The translations under genes were made by a program, and so were the position numbers. The notes below the pieces were generated by a model. The model was not told where the DNA came from. It saw nothing but the letters and a program-made list of their open reading frames with translations, and ran no database searches. Shown piece after piece: positions 1-11,953 of a DNA stretch of 64,000 bases. How positions within the stretch are numbered: the stretch's first letter is position 1; each line of letters starts with the position of its first letter. This stretch comes from Planctomycetota bacterium (GTDB taxonomy: Bacteria; Planctomycetota; UBA1135): contig JAJFFC010000008.1 in NCBI GenBank assembly GCA_021776795.1, forward strand, positions 186,001 to 250,000, read 5' to 3'.

Positions 1-95
1 AACAAAAGTGGAAGCGCGCCGGCATGCAAGCATGTTTGCTATGCGCCTTCTTTATGCTCGGCCAAAGTTTGCGCGCCTAAGCTAATCGCGCTAGA

Positions 96-590
96 TCAAC
101 AAACCGCTTGACCTTCCGCTTCCAACAAAGCCTCTTTCATATCGAGGCCACCGGTAAATCCACCAAGTGCACCACCGGCGGCAAGGACACGATGACAAGG
201 CACCACTAAGGGAATGGGGTTCCTCGCCATGGCATTACCAACGGCACGTGCGGCACCAGGGCTACCAGCTGCTTTCGCAACCTCGGCATAGCTCTTGGCC
301 TGTCCAGTGGGGATATTCGCCACCACTTCATAAACCTTGCGCTGGAATGAAGTTTGTCCAGGAAGATTCCAGGGACCAGGAAACTCGTTAGCCCCACCGA
401 CTTCAAAGGCAGCTAACCATTCGCGCAACGCGGAAATCTTGGGGGCCTGTAATGCGCGCTCGGGGGATCCCACACTTAAACGTCGACGACTTCGTAACTT
501 TAAAGAAAGCAGGCGACCGTCTTCCGCAAAGGAAAAGGCAACCCGGCCGAGCGCTTGGCTCGCAATCACGATGACGTGGACGGGAGGCAT
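96..590 (-). CDS. ogt: Methylated-DNA--protein-cysteine S-methyltransferase (Ogt/MGMT family)
   Basis: PCHRV active-site motif in 'NPIPLVVPCHRVLAAGGALGGFTGGLDMKEALLEAE'; preceding 'FQRKVYEVVANIPTGQAKSYAEVA' typical of the family. Confidence 0.93.
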   Translation of the reverse strand: MPPVHVIVIASQALGRVAFSFAEDGRLLSLKLRSRRRLSVGSPERALQAPKISALREWLAAFEVGGANEFPGPWNLPGQTSFQRKVYEVVANIPTGQAKSYAEVAKAAGSPGAARAVGNAMARNPIPLVVPCHRVLAAGGALGGFTGGLDMKEALLEAEGQAVC

Positions 591-613
591 ATGGCCAGGA
601 TACTCTATTCTCC

Positions 614-1027
614 ATGGAGCGCACGGAAGCCCGCGTGAATCGACTCATTTTGGTCGACGGACACGAGCAGCAATATCTGCAGCTGCGTGAGCGAAGTGGT
701 ATTCCCCCGCGCGAACTGACGATGGTGATTGGGCGTTCCGCTGCAGAAGAAATCACCAATGCTCTCGAGGGGCGCGACACCCAACGTCCGCTCACGCATG
801 AACTTGCGCACGGCATGTTGCACGCCTTAGGGGGCGAGGTCGTGGAAATTCTGATTCACGATCTCGAAGGGGGCACTTATTTTGCCGAACTACGTATCCG
901 CCAGCGGCATCAAGAGGAGCTGATTCGCCTAGATTGCCGACCAAGCGACGCCATCGCGCTGTCCTTACGCGGGTCTGCGCCGATTTTTGTCAGCGAGAAG
1001 GTCTGGCTCGAAGTCGACCACAGCTAA
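614..1027 (+). CDS. Bifunctional nuclease family (DUF151/BFN) protein
   Basis: Pattern '[36 protein letters not shown]...[14 protein letters not shown]' characteristic of DUF151. Confidence 0.88.
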   Translation: MERTEARVNRLILVDGHEQQYLQLRERSGIPPRELTMVIGRSAAEEITNALEGRDTQRPLTHELAHGMLHALGGEVVEILIHDLEGGTYFAELRIRQRHQEELIRLDCRPSDAIALSLRGSAPIFVSEKVWLEVDHS

Positions 1028-1043
1028 GGAGGCTATGATTTCT

Positions 1044-1064
1044 CGCGGCCTGAGCTAGGCCGCG
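1044..1064 (+). terminator. Hairpin CGCGGCCT-gagct-AGGCCGCG between the DUF151 gene and tRNA-Ser
   Basis: 8-bp perfect GC-rich inverted repeat with 5-nt loop just after the stop codon; no clear T-tract. Confidence 0.45.
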
Positions 1065-1068
1065 CAAA

Positions 1069-1156
1069 GGAGAGGTGCCGGAGTGGCCGAACGGACCGGT
1101 TTTGAAAACCGGCGTCCTGAAAGGGACCGTGGGTTCAAATCCCACCCTCTCCGCCA
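1069..1156 (+). tRNA. tRNA-Ser (anticodon TGA), CCA encoded
   Basis: GGAGAGG...CCTCTCC acceptor stem, long variable arm, GGTTCAAATCC T-arm, anticodon loop TTTGAAA. Confidence 0.95.
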
Positions 1157-1228
1157 CACCAAACTGCCCTACAGGGCTGATGGCCTTGGCAGCCAGGCTA
1201 GCCGCGGCTACACTTTGCGCCCACGTGC

Positions 1229-1320
1229 GGAGAGATGGCAGAGTGGCCGAATGCGGCAGCTTGCTAAGCTGTTGAGTCGATTTGTCGGCTCCGAGGGTTC
1301 GAATCCCTCTCTCTCCGCCA
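1229..1320 (+). tRNA. tRNA-Ser (anticodon GCT), CCA encoded
   Basis: GGAGAGA...TCTCTCC acceptor stem, long variable arm, GGTTCGAATCC T-arm, anticodon loop TTGCTAA. Confidence 0.95.
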
Positions 1321-1328
1321 CCCCAAAC

Positions 1329-2744
1329 GTGGATTTCCTCCATCCTGAAGCACTACGCGGGCGCCGGGTTCTGGTGCTCGGCTTGGGCAGTTTTGGAGGA
1401 GGCGCAGGAGCCTGCCGCGCCCTACTGACCTTTGGCGCAGAACTCACGGTCACTGACCTCCGCTCCGAGCATGAGCTTGCCGACGGCATCGCCTCCATAC
1501 GCAAGGCTCTGGCACTAGGCCAAGAAGTACGCTTCGCTCTTGGAGGTCATGAGGAAAGTTTGTTTCACGACGCCGAAGTCGTGGTCGTGAACCCTGCCAT
1601 TCCGGCAAGTTCACCCTGGCTAGAGGTGGCGCGCCAACAGGGCTGCCAACTCACGACTGAAGTCAACTTGGCGCTGGCTCTCCGCCCGGAACTCCCAACG
1701 GTGGCCATTACCGGAACGCATGGCAAGTCCACCTGCGCCTCGTTGACCGCACACTTATTGGCGAGCCTTCCAGGCAAGACAGTTCTTGGCGGCAACTTAG
1801 GGGGCTCATTGTTGGAGCAAGTCCTGCCGCTCACTGCGGAGGATCGCCTGGTGTTGGAGCTGAGCTCATTTCAGTGCGAACGCCTAGTGGCGCCACCAGC
1901 TTGGCCCAAGGTCGCCATTTTCACGAGCTTCGGACCGGATCATTTGGACCGCCATAGAAACTTGGAGGAGTATGCCGCGTGCAAACGCCGCCTGCTGCTT
2001 GCGCAGCAGACGGACCAAACTTTGCTTCTACCCCCTCCCGTAGAAGACTCCGTGCAGGAGCAAGAAGTGCTTCGTTGGGAACAAGAAGCGCGCGGCAAAT
2101 CCCTGCGGCTTGCGCCAAACAGTTTCACTGCCTTTGGCCTGACTCCTTCAGACTTACCCTTCACCGAGCCCTACCGGATGCCAAGCCTTTTGGCAGCACT
2201 TCATGCCGCGCGACTTCTCAATGTTGCAGACGTGGCCATCCAGCAGGCGGCACATTCTTTTTCTGGACTGCCGCATCGCATGCATCGGCTGAGGAGGAAG
2301 GACGGCCGCGAGGTCATCGACAATGGCGTCGCCACCCACCCAAGTCCGACGGCTGCTGCCCTGCGCCATCTCCCGGAGAACACGCTGCTCCTCGCCGGCG
2401 GCAAGGACAAGGGCCTAAATCTCGGGGAAGTCCTGGGAACATTGAGCCCTAGGCACCGTCTCTACTTACATGGAGAAGGAGGAAAACGCTTGGCTGAAGA
2501 AGCCCAAAAAAGGGGACAAGCCCAAGACCATGTGTTTTTCTTCCCTCACGCCAAGGAGGCCTTCCTCGCCGCCCTGGAGAATCAGGGAAAAGGCCAAATT
2601 CTCCTTTTTTCGCCCACATTCTCTTCCTACGACGAATTTAGGAATTTTGCAGAACGGGCCAAATGTTTCCACTCTCTCGGTCGATTCTTAACCGTAGAGG
2701 AAGGTGAGGGAAAAAATCAGACTCTCCGAAATAGGAAAGTGTGA
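1329..2744 (+). CDS. murD: UDP-N-acetylmuramoylalanine--D-glutamate ligase
   Basis: Mur ligase motifs '[20 protein letters not shown]', 'LVLELSSFQ', 'FGPDHLDRH', '[17 protein letters not shown]'; ORF track extension upstream crosses the two tRNAs, so start trimmed to a GTG at 1329. Confidence 0.9.
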   Translation: MDFLHPEALRGRRVLVLGLGSFGGGAGACRALLTFGAELTVTDLRSEHELADGIASIRKALALGQEVRFALGGHEESLFHDAEVVVVNPAIPASSPWLEVARQQGCQLTTEVNLALALRPELPTVAITGTHGKSTCASLTAHLLASLPGKTVLGGNLGGSLLEQVLPLTAEDRLVLELSSFQCERLVAPPAWPKVAIFTSFGPDHLDRHRNLEEYAACKRRLLLAQQTDQTLLLPPPVEDSVQEQEVLRWEQEARGKSLRLAPNSFTAFGLTPSDLPFTEPYRMPSLLAALHAARLLNVADVAIQQAAHSFSGLPHRMHRLRRKDGREVIDNGVATHPSPTAAALRHLPENTLLLAGGKDKGLNLGEVLGTLSPRHRLYLHGEGGKRLAEEAQKRGQAQDHVFFFPHAKEAFLAALENQGKGQILLFSPTFSSYDEFRNFAERAKCFHSLGRFLTVEEGEGKNQTLRNRKV

Positions 2745-2777
2745 CCCCCAGCCGAATCTGACCTAAAGACACTGAAC

Positions 2778-3356
2778 ATGCTCTGCCAATCCTGCCAAAA
2801 GTTTCAGGCCACCCTGCACCAGCTCGACGTCGTTTATGACGACGCCGGCCGGTCCGAGGTCCAGGCCAAGAATTTTTGCGCAAGCTGCGCCAAACAGGCT
2901 GGATTGCCCGTTCCCAAGGCTTCTTCCTATCCGAAGATCATGAGCATGCTGTCCAAAGCTTTTCTCAATCCGCTGCAAAATGCCGCGGATGCCAAGGCCG
3001 CCGGCGCTACGGCTCAACCCACTCCGCGCCAAGAGAGCGCAGAAAGTGAACTGCCGAGCTGCCCGGATTGCGGCTGGACCTTGCGCGACCTCAAGCAAAC
3101 CAGCCGTCTCGGCTGCCCGAAGGATTACGAAATCTTTGCGGATTACCTTGGGGAAATGTTTGAGCGCCTGCACGGCTTTGACTCTCATGTCGACCTCAGC
3201 CAAGATGAGCATCCCTTGGAGCGGATTCAGGCCGCCATGGAGAAGGCCATCGCCGCCGAGGACTACGAGAAAGCCGCGGAGCTGCGAGACCGCCTCCAGG
3301 ACCTCCAGGAAACGGAAGATAGCCTGACAGCGCAGGACCAGGACTGGCAGGCATGA
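2778..3356 (+). CDS. McsA-like zinc-finger/UvrB-UvrC motif protein (protein-arginine kinase activator family)
   Basis: N-terminal CxxC pairs (CQSC, CASC), central 'CPDCGWTLRDLKQTSRLGCPKDYEIF', C-terminal UVR motif 'AAEDYEKAAELRDRLQ'; directly upstream of clpC. Confidence 0.85.
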   Translation: MLCQSCQKFQATLHQLDVVYDDAGRSEVQAKNFCASCAKQAGLPVPKASSYPKIMSMLSKAFLNPLQNAADAKAAGATAQPTPRQESAESELPSCPDCGWTLRDLKQTSRLGCPKDYEIFADYLGEMFERLHGFDSHVDLSQDEHPLERIQAAMEKAIAAEDYEKAAELRDRLQDLQETEDSLTAQDQDWQA

Positions 3357-3523
3357 GGCCCGAGGGCCTATCCTGCTCCCCTTTCTTCACCCTCGTTGCC
3401 GTCTGCAGGCCCAGAGCCCAGGCGAAAACCACCCAGAAGCCGAAAGAAAGGGCGTACTTCAAGGGCTTCTCGTACCTTTGCCGATAGTTGTAATAACAGG
3501 AACCGCTCCCTCAGGAAGCCACC

Positions 3524-6070
<2,547 letters not shown>

Positions 6071-6105
6071 ACGGCTTTACCCATCTACCGGCTTCGGCCG
6101 AGGCC

Positions 6106-6134
6106 CGCGGCCTGACAGCTTTTGTCAGGCCGCG
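6106..6134 (+). terminator. Perfect 12-bp hairpin CGCGGCCTGACA-gcttt-TGTCAGGCCGCG downstream of clpC
   Basis: Perfect inverted repeat 36 nt after the clpC stop; weak T-tract. Confidence 0.7.
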
Positions 6135-6196
6135 AGCTAATTTCCTGCATCCAACCATATCCAGTTGGCGAAGGTTAGAATGGAAAGTTCCGTAGA

Positions 6197-7828
6197 GTGG
6201 AGCGACCTGTTTTGACCCAACGTAATGCCCTAATCTGGCTCAGCCTGAGCCTGATGCTGTCCTGTGCCAGTCCACAGGAGCAAGCAGAGGCCGCCGATGA
6301 AGAGGTCTATGCCCTTCTCGATGCCCGCCGTGAAGCTCTCTTCGACCGCCCCCCTGGCTTTCAGGTTGACCGCGAGGAGCAAGCCCTGCGCGCCCAGCTC
6401 GCGGGCAAGGCCGACACCGAGCCGCTGAACATCAATCTGGTACAGGCGCTGCAGATTGCCGCGGAAAACAGCCGTGATTGGCAGGACCAGCGTGAATCTC
6501 TCTACCGGGCTGCTCTCGACCTGACCCTCGAGCGTTGGCGCTTCGGTTGGCGCCCGACCCTCACCGGCAACGCGACCGTTTCCGGTACCGGCACATCCGG
6601 TGGCGACGTCAACGCTGGCACTGACCTCGGTGTGAGCCGCCTTTTCGGAAGTGGTGCCACGGTGGTCGGTGGCATCGGCGTGAACCTTCTGCGCGCGATT
6701 TCCTCGGGCGACGGCTTCGATGCCCTGTCCTCGCTTTCCCTGTCGGTGACCCAGCCCCTCCTCCGCGGCGCCGCGCGCGAAGTGGTGATGGAGCCCTTGA
6801 CCCAATCCGAGCGCAGCTTGGTGTATGAAGTGCGCAACTACGAGCGCTTCCGCCGTACTTTCGCTGTGGACATTGTGCGCCAGTATTACGGCGTGCTGCG
6901 CGCGCTCGATAGTCTCAGCAACGAGTACGCCAACCGCGAACGTCTGAAACTGTTGCGCGAACAAAGCGAAGCCTTGGCCGAAGCCGGCATTCGTACCTCG
7001 ATCGAAGTCGACCAGGCGCGCCAGAACGAACTGCGCTCGGAAGTGCAAATCCTGCAGCTGCAAGCTTCTTTAGAAGGGCAGCTCGACGCCTTCGCCATCA
7101 CGTTGGGCTTGCCCGTGGAAACACCACTGGTGCTCGATCGCGCCGAACTCGATGTGCTGAAACAGCTCGACGGCGCAGACCTCGAGTTGCTGAAGATCGA
7201 AACCTTGATGGATTTAGCACTTGCCTCGCGCCTGGATTACCTCACCGTGCGCGACCGCGTGATCGATGCCGAGCGCCGCACCCGCATCGCCGCCGATGCC
7301 CTGCGCGTGGGGCTCGATCTCGAAGCCAGCGTCAACAGTACCTCTGGTCGTGATCAACCCTTAGAGTTCCGCTCCCCGCGCACACCGTGGGCTTTCGGTT
7401 TGTCTTTTGACCTTCCGGTCGATCGCCTACCCGAACGCAACATCTATCGCTCCAGCTTGCTCGACCTTGACGTCGCCACGCGCCGTGAAGAAGCCTTGCG
7501 CGACAGCATCCTGAGTCAAATCCGCGACGGGCTGCGCCAAGCGCGCAGCACTCGTAGCACCTACCTGATTCAGGTCAATGCTGTGGAACTCGCCGACCGC
7601 CGTGTCCGTGGAGCCAAACTTAGCCTGGAAGCCGGGCGCGCCTCGACCCGAGATTTACTGGAAGCACAGAACTCCTTGCTTTCCGCACAGAATGCTGCGA
7701 CCTCGGCCTTGATTAGCTTTTCCCTGGCCCGACTCGGCCTTTATCGCGACTTGGAGCTTCTCGATTTAGAGGACTCCGGAATCCAATTGGACAGCGCTAG
7801 TTTGGAAGCTGCCAACCTCATGCCATGA
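6197..7828 (+). CDS. TolC-family outer membrane efflux protein (lipoprotein-type signal)
   Basis: 'LSLMLSCASPQ' lipobox; OEP-type helical repeats ('SLEAGRASTRDLLEAQNSLLSAQNAATSALISFSLARLGLYRDLELL'). Confidence 0.88.
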   Translation: MERPVLTQRNALIWLSLSLMLSCASPQEQAEAADEEVYALLDARREALFDRPPGFQVDREEQALRAQLAGKADTEPLNINLVQALQIAAENSRDWQDQRESLYRAALDLTLERWRFGWRPTLTGNATVSGTGTSGGDVNAGTDLGVSRLFGSGATVVGGIGVNLLRAISSGDGFDALSSLSLSVTQPLLRGAAREVVMEPLTQSERSLVYEVRNYERFRRTFAVDIVRQYYGVLRALDSLSNEYANRERLKLLREQSEALAEAGIRTSIEVDQARQNELRSEVQILQLQASLEGQLDAFAITLGLPVETPLVLDRAELDVLKQLDGADLELLKIETLMDLALASRLDYLTVRDRVIDAERRTRIAADALRVGLDLEASVNSTSGRDQPLEFRSPRTPWAFGLSFDLPVDRLPERNIYRSSLLDLDVATRREEALRDSILSQIRDGLRQARSTRSTYLIQVNAVELADRRVRGAKLSLEAGRASTRDLLEAQNSLLSAQNAATSALISFSLARLGLYRDLELLDLEDSGIQLDSASLEAANLMP

Positions 7829-9345
7829 ACGCAACCAACAAATCCAAAGGCAGCAAGGGCCTGCCACTCGTGTTCCTCGTCTTGGTCCTCGGCCTATTGG
7901 GCTGGAGCGCCTTCCGCGATGGCGGCTGGCTCGCCGGAGAAACCACCCAAGCCGTAGTCGGACAAGAGGTGCGCCGTGGACCACTGCGCATTACCGTGGT
8001 GCAACGCGGCAACCTTTCTGCCAAAAACTCCGCCCGCGTCACCAGTCAGGTCGAAGGCAACGTGCAGATTTTAGAGTTGGTGAAAGAAGGTGAGCGCGTG
8101 GAGAAAGGGCAAGTCGTCGGCAAGCTCGATGCTTCAAGCCTGATTGACCGCAAGGTCCTGCAAGACATCACGGTGGAAAACGCCCAAGCGGCCTTGACCA
8201 AGGCGCAGCAGAACCTGGAGATTCAGAAAAGCCAGAACACTTCGGATATTGCCAAGGCAGTGCAGAATCTGGACTTTGCCGAGCAAGATAAGATTAAGTA
8301 TCTAGAAGGTGATTATCCGCAAGCTTTACAAAAGGCGGAAGAGGATATTGTCCTTGCCGACGGCGACAAGGTTCAAGCGCAAGAACGCTACAACTGGTCC
8401 ATTGAGCTTCATGATGAGGAATTCCTCACCCCTACCGAATTGGAGTCCGACCGCCTGGCCTTCAAGCGTGCGGAAATTCGATTGGCACAAACCGAACGCG
8501 CCAAGGAGCTTCTCGAGGAGTATGACTTCATCAAGCAAAAGGCCGTTTACGCCGCAGCTGTCGAAGAAGCCGAACGCGAGCTCGACCGCGTGCGCCTGCA
8601 AGCAGCAGCTCGCTTGATTGATATGGAAGCCGCAGTGCGCAGTGCCGAGGCCAAGCTGACTCTCGAATCCGAGAAACACGCAAAGCTCATTGACCAAATC
8701 GCCAAATCCACCCTGTACGCTCCGGCGACGGGCATCGTGGTCTACTCGCGTGGCGATGGCGGTCGCTGGGGTCGACAAGGCGACTTGATTGAAGAAGGCG
8801 CCTCGGTGCGCGAACGTCAAGAGCTCCTGACCATTCCGCAAGCTGGCGGCATGGTTGCCGAAGCGAGCTTGCATGAATCGGTGATTAAGAAGGTCGACGC
8901 CGGCATGCCGGTGGAAATTCGCGTCGATGCCCTGCCTGGTGACATTTTCCGCGGCAAGGTCAACTTCGTTGCTGTGGTTCCTGACAGCGGAAGCTACTGG
9001 TCGAACCCCAACGCACGTTTGTTCCGCACCGAGATTGGCATCGACGATGCCAACGCCGAAATGCGCCCGGCCATGTCGTGTAGCGTCGAGATTTTGGTCG
9101 AAGAAATCGAAGACACCCTCTACGTTCCTCTGCAGTCGGTGTTCCGCCGCGGCACGCAAACGATTTGTTTCGTGGGTGACGAAGAGCGCCCCGTAACCGC
9201 TGGTTCCTCCAACCAAGAATGGGTGCAAATCCTGTCCGGTCTGGAAGAAGGTGAAGTCGTCGCCATGTCTCCCCCAGCGGGCTTCCAAGAGGAAGTCGCC
9301 GAAGACAACGCCCAAGGGCGCCCTCAGGCTGAGGTCAATGGCTGA
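7825..9345 (+). CDS. HlyD/MacA-like periplasmic adaptor subunit
   Basis: N-terminal TM; 'GNVQILELVKEGERVEKGQVVGKLDAS' lipoyl half-motif, coiled-coil hairpin, 'DTLYVPLQSVFRRG' barrel; 4-nt overlap with TolC-like gene. Confidence 0.9.
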   Translation: MNATNKSKGSKGLPLVFLVLVLGLLGWSAFRDGGWLAGETTQAVVGQEVRRGPLRITVVQRGNLSAKNSARVTSQVEGNVQILELVKEGERVEKGQVVGKLDASSLIDRKVLQDITVENAQAALTKAQQNLEIQKSQNTSDIAKAVQNLDFAEQDKIKYLEGDYPQALQKAEEDIVLADGDKVQAQERYNWSIELHDEEFLTPTELESDRLAFKRAEIRLAQTERAKELLEEYDFIKQKAVYAAAVEEAERELDRVRLQAAARLIDMEAAVRSAEAKLTLESEKHAKLIDQIAKSTLYAPATGIVVYSRGDGGRWGRQGDLIEEGASVRERQELLTIPQAGGMVAEASLHESVIKKVDAGMPVEIRVDALPGDIFRGKVNFVAVVPDSGSYWSNPNARLFRTEIGIDDANAEMRPAMSCSVEILVEEIEDTLYVPLQSVFRRGTQTICFVGDEERPVTAGSSNQEWVQILSGLEEGEVVAMSPPAGFQEEVAEDNAQGRPQAEVNG

Positions 9346-10033
9346 AATCGTTGCGGCCCTGGAAGGGGTTCGTCGGGTTTACCAAATGGGCAGCACCGAG
9401 GTGCAAGCCTTGGCGGGAATCGATGTGGAATTTCGCCAAGGCGAATACTGGTCGATTATGGGTAGCTCAGGCAGTGGCAAGTCCACGCTGTTGAACTTGC
9501 TCGGTTGCATCGACCGCCCTACCAGTGGCCGTTACATCGTGAATGGTCGAGACACCGATGAGCTCAACGATGACGAGTTGAGCACACTGCGCGGACGCGA
9601 GATTGGTTTCATTTTTCAGTCCTTCAACCTGCTGCCGCAACTCAATGTGCTGGAAAACATCCTGATTCCGGTGTTCTATCAGGACAATCCCCGCCCAGAT
9701 GCAGAGGAGCGCGCCGTGATGCTAGCCGAACGCATGGGCCTAGGCGATCGCACCGACCACCGGCCTTTGGAACTCTCTGGTGGCCAACAACAACGCGTGG
9801 CGATTGCCCGCGCGCTGATTAATGACCCACCGATTCTCCTCGCTGACGAAGCCACCGGTAACCTCGACACCCAAACCACGGTCGAAATCCTGAGTTTGTT
9901 CGATGAACTGCACGCCGAGGGCAAAACCATTTTGCTCGTCACGCACGAAGAAGAAGTCGGGAAACGTGCCGAGCGCGTGATGCACCTACGCGACGGACTC
10001 ATCGAGGGCATTACGGAGAATCAGCCGTGCTAA
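9338..10033 (+). CDS. MacB/LolD-type ABC transporter ATP-binding protein
   Basis: Walker A GSSGSGKST, signature LSGGQQQR, Walker B PPILLADEATGNLD; start set to internal ATG 9338 (MAEIVAALEGV). Confidence 0.93.
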   Translation: MAEIVAALEGVRRVYQMGSTEVQALAGIDVEFRQGEYWSIMGSSGSGKSTLLNLLGCIDRPTSGRYIVNGRDTDELNDDELSTLRGREIGFIFQSFNLLPQLNVLENILIPVFYQDNPRPDAEERAVMLAERMGLGDRTDHRPLELSGGQQQRVAIARALINDPPILLADEATGNLDTQTTVEILSLFDELHAEGKTILLVTHEEEVGKRAERVMHLRDGLIEGITENQPC

Positions 10034-11298
10034 GCAATACTCTGGCGCGCTCGATTCGCCTCGGCGTCAAGAGCTTATTGCTGCACAAACTGCGCAGCAC
10101 CTTGACCACTTTGGGCGTGTTGTTTGGTGTGGCTAGCGTGATTGCCATGCTCGCGATTGGCGAAGGCGCCAGTGCCGACGCGCAAGAGCAGATCCGCCAG
10201 TTGGGGAGCCAAAACGTGATTCTGCGCAGCGTCAAGCCGCCAGACAATGCAAACTCGAATCAGCAAACACGGGTGATCTCTTATGGCTTGACCATGAATG
10301 ATTATCAGCGTGTTGCCCAAACCTATCCGTGGGCGACTTCGGTGGTTCCTGTGCGTCAGCTCATTCAAGAGGTACGCTACGAAGATCAGGTACTCAATCC
10401 GCGCATTTTGGCAACCACTGCCGACTACCGCGATGCCACTGGCCGTCCGCTGATGGAAGGACGCTTTCTCAGCCCAGCCGACGAGGAAAACGTCAGCAAT
10501 GTTTGTGTGCTGGGCTATGAAGTCGCCCGTGCCCTAATGCCACTCAAGTCGCCACTAGGTGAGCGCGTCAAGATTGGCTCGGAGTACTTCATTGTGGTCG
10601 GCACCCTGCAGCCGCGCGTGCCTCTGGGCGATGACCAGCCCGATCCCGGCAGCCAAGTCACCGGAGAAGTCCTGATTCCACTCACCACCGGCACCAAATG
10701 GTACGGCGGCATGCAGGTCAAAATTCGCGCCGGTAGCCGTGAGATTGAGGAAGTCGACCTGCACGAGATCATCGCGCAGATTGATACCCCCGAGAATGTG
10801 CCCATCGCCGCAGCGGCGAGCCGGGTGATGCTCGACGCTCATCACCAAGAACGTGACTACGAAGTGGTGGTGCCACTCGAACTCTTGGCACGCGCAGAAG
10901 AGACCAAGCGCATCTTTAACATTGTGCTCGGTTCGATTGCGGGCATTAGTTTGCTGGTCGGGGGTATCGGCATCATGAATGTGATGCTCGCGACGGTGAC
11001 CGAGCGCACCCGAGAGATTGGTATTCGCCGCGCCTTGGGTGCCAAACAGCGCCACATTGTGTTGCAGTTCCTGGTCGAAACCGTGGTGCTTTCCGTCGGC
11101 GGTGGTTTGGCCGGCATCATTCTGGGCCTCGCCATTCCGTGGGCGGTGGAAACCTACGCTGACATGTCCACCATCGTCACCCCTACCGCGCCGTTGCTGG
11201 CCTTTGGAATTTCGGTCACGATTGGTTTGCTGTTCGGCATCTATCCAGCTTGGCGCGCCGCCACCCTGGATCCCGTCGAAGCCTTGCGCCACGAATAA
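10027..11298 (+). CDS. MacB/FtsX-type ABC transporter permease
   Basis: MacB_PCD and FtsX domains ('GVASVIAMLAIGEGASADAQEQI', 'NVMLATVTERTREIGIRRALGAKQRHI'). Confidence 0.93.
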   Translation: MLSNTLARSIRLGVKSLLLHKLRSTLTTLGVLFGVASVIAMLAIGEGASADAQEQIRQLGSQNVILRSVKPPDNANSNQQTRVISYGLTMNDYQRVAQTYPWATSVVPVRQLIQEVRYEDQVLNPRILATTADYRDATGRPLMEGRFLSPADEENVSNVCVLGYEVARALMPLKSPLGERVKIGSEYFIVVGTLQPRVPLGDDQPDPGSQVTGEVLIPLTTGTKWYGGMQVKIRAGSREIEEVDLHEIIAQIDTPENVPIAAAASRVMLDAHHQERDYEVVVPLELLARAEETKRIFNIVLGSIAGISLLVGGIGIMNVMLATVTERTREIGIRRALGAKQRHIVLQFLVETVVLSVGGGLAGIILGLAIPWAVETYADMSTIVTPTAPLLAFGISVTIGLLFGIYPAWRAATLDPVEALRHE

Positions 11299-11417
11299 AA
11301 AATAAGGCCGCCGCAGCGCGTTGCGCCGGGCGAACCTTCTGATGCAGGCGGAAGACTCCGCATGCCTCCCTGTTGCCAGGGGTCGTTCTCGACTAGGTCG
11401 AGGCTTCCTTTTCGGTC

Positions 11418-11828
11418 TTATTCGTCGTCGGACTTTAGACCTTTGCGGCGACGACGCGCCACTGCGCCAGCTGCGGCAGCGCCACCAGCCAGGGCAATCA
11501 TCGTAATCGGCTCTGGAGAGTTGACGGGGACACTGCCGCCGCCGTGACCGCCACTGCCACCGCCGTGGCTACCGCCACCATGGGAGCCGCCACCATGGGA
11601 GCCGCCACCATTGGAGCCACCGCCATGAGACCCGCCACCTTGAGAGCCTCCGCCTTGACTCCCGCCACCGCGGCTGCCGTGATTGCCGCCACTATGGCCG
11701 CCAGCACCGCGGCCGCGCTCTTGTTCTTGTTGCCAATTGGCTCCGTCCGAGGACGGAGAAAGCGTGATGGCCGGCAAGCTGCTGCTCAATAGAGCCATCA
11801 GAAGAATGGATGCGAGAGTCGTTTTCAT
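11418..11828 (-). CDS. Secreted Gly/Ser/His/Gln-rich repeat protein with PEP-CTERM-type C-terminal sorting signal
   Basis: Signal peptide 'MKTTLASILLMALLSSSLPA', GGGSHGGGSQ repeats, C-terminus 'VPVNSPEPITMIALAGGAAAAGAVARRRRK'; start trimmed to MKTT at 11828. Confidence 0.85.
   Translation of the reverse strand: MKTTLASILLMALLSSSLPAITLSPSSDGANWQQEQERGRGAGGHSGGNHGSRGGGSQGGGSQGGGSHGGGSNGGGSHGGGSHGGGSHGGGSGGHGGGSVPVNSPEPITMIALAGGAAAAGAVARRRRKGLKSDDE
11535..11690 (-). repeat. Imperfect tandem minisatellite (about 15-nt unit) encoding GGGS(H/N/Q) repeats
   Basis: Repeated 'gccaccatgggagcc' type units visible in DNA; translation GGGSQGGGSQGGGSHGGGSNGGGSHGGGSHGGGSHGGGS. Confidence 0.85.
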
Positions 11829-11953
11829 GGGGGTTTCGGGGCGAATAACACCGTTCAGAGGCCAGATTCGTGTGGAAGCATACCCCACGAATTCTGTGAC
11901 CTCCTAGGAAATCGGATTTTCCCCTTCGCCCCCTTTAGAGCAAAATCCCTGTT

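Noticed and set aside
1083-1328. N-terminal extension of murD in the ORF track
   Set aside because: Translates straight through two clear tRNA-Ser genes
8326-9315. 329-aa minus-strand ORF opposite the HlyD-like gene
   Set aside because: Shadow ORF; composition typical of antisense frames
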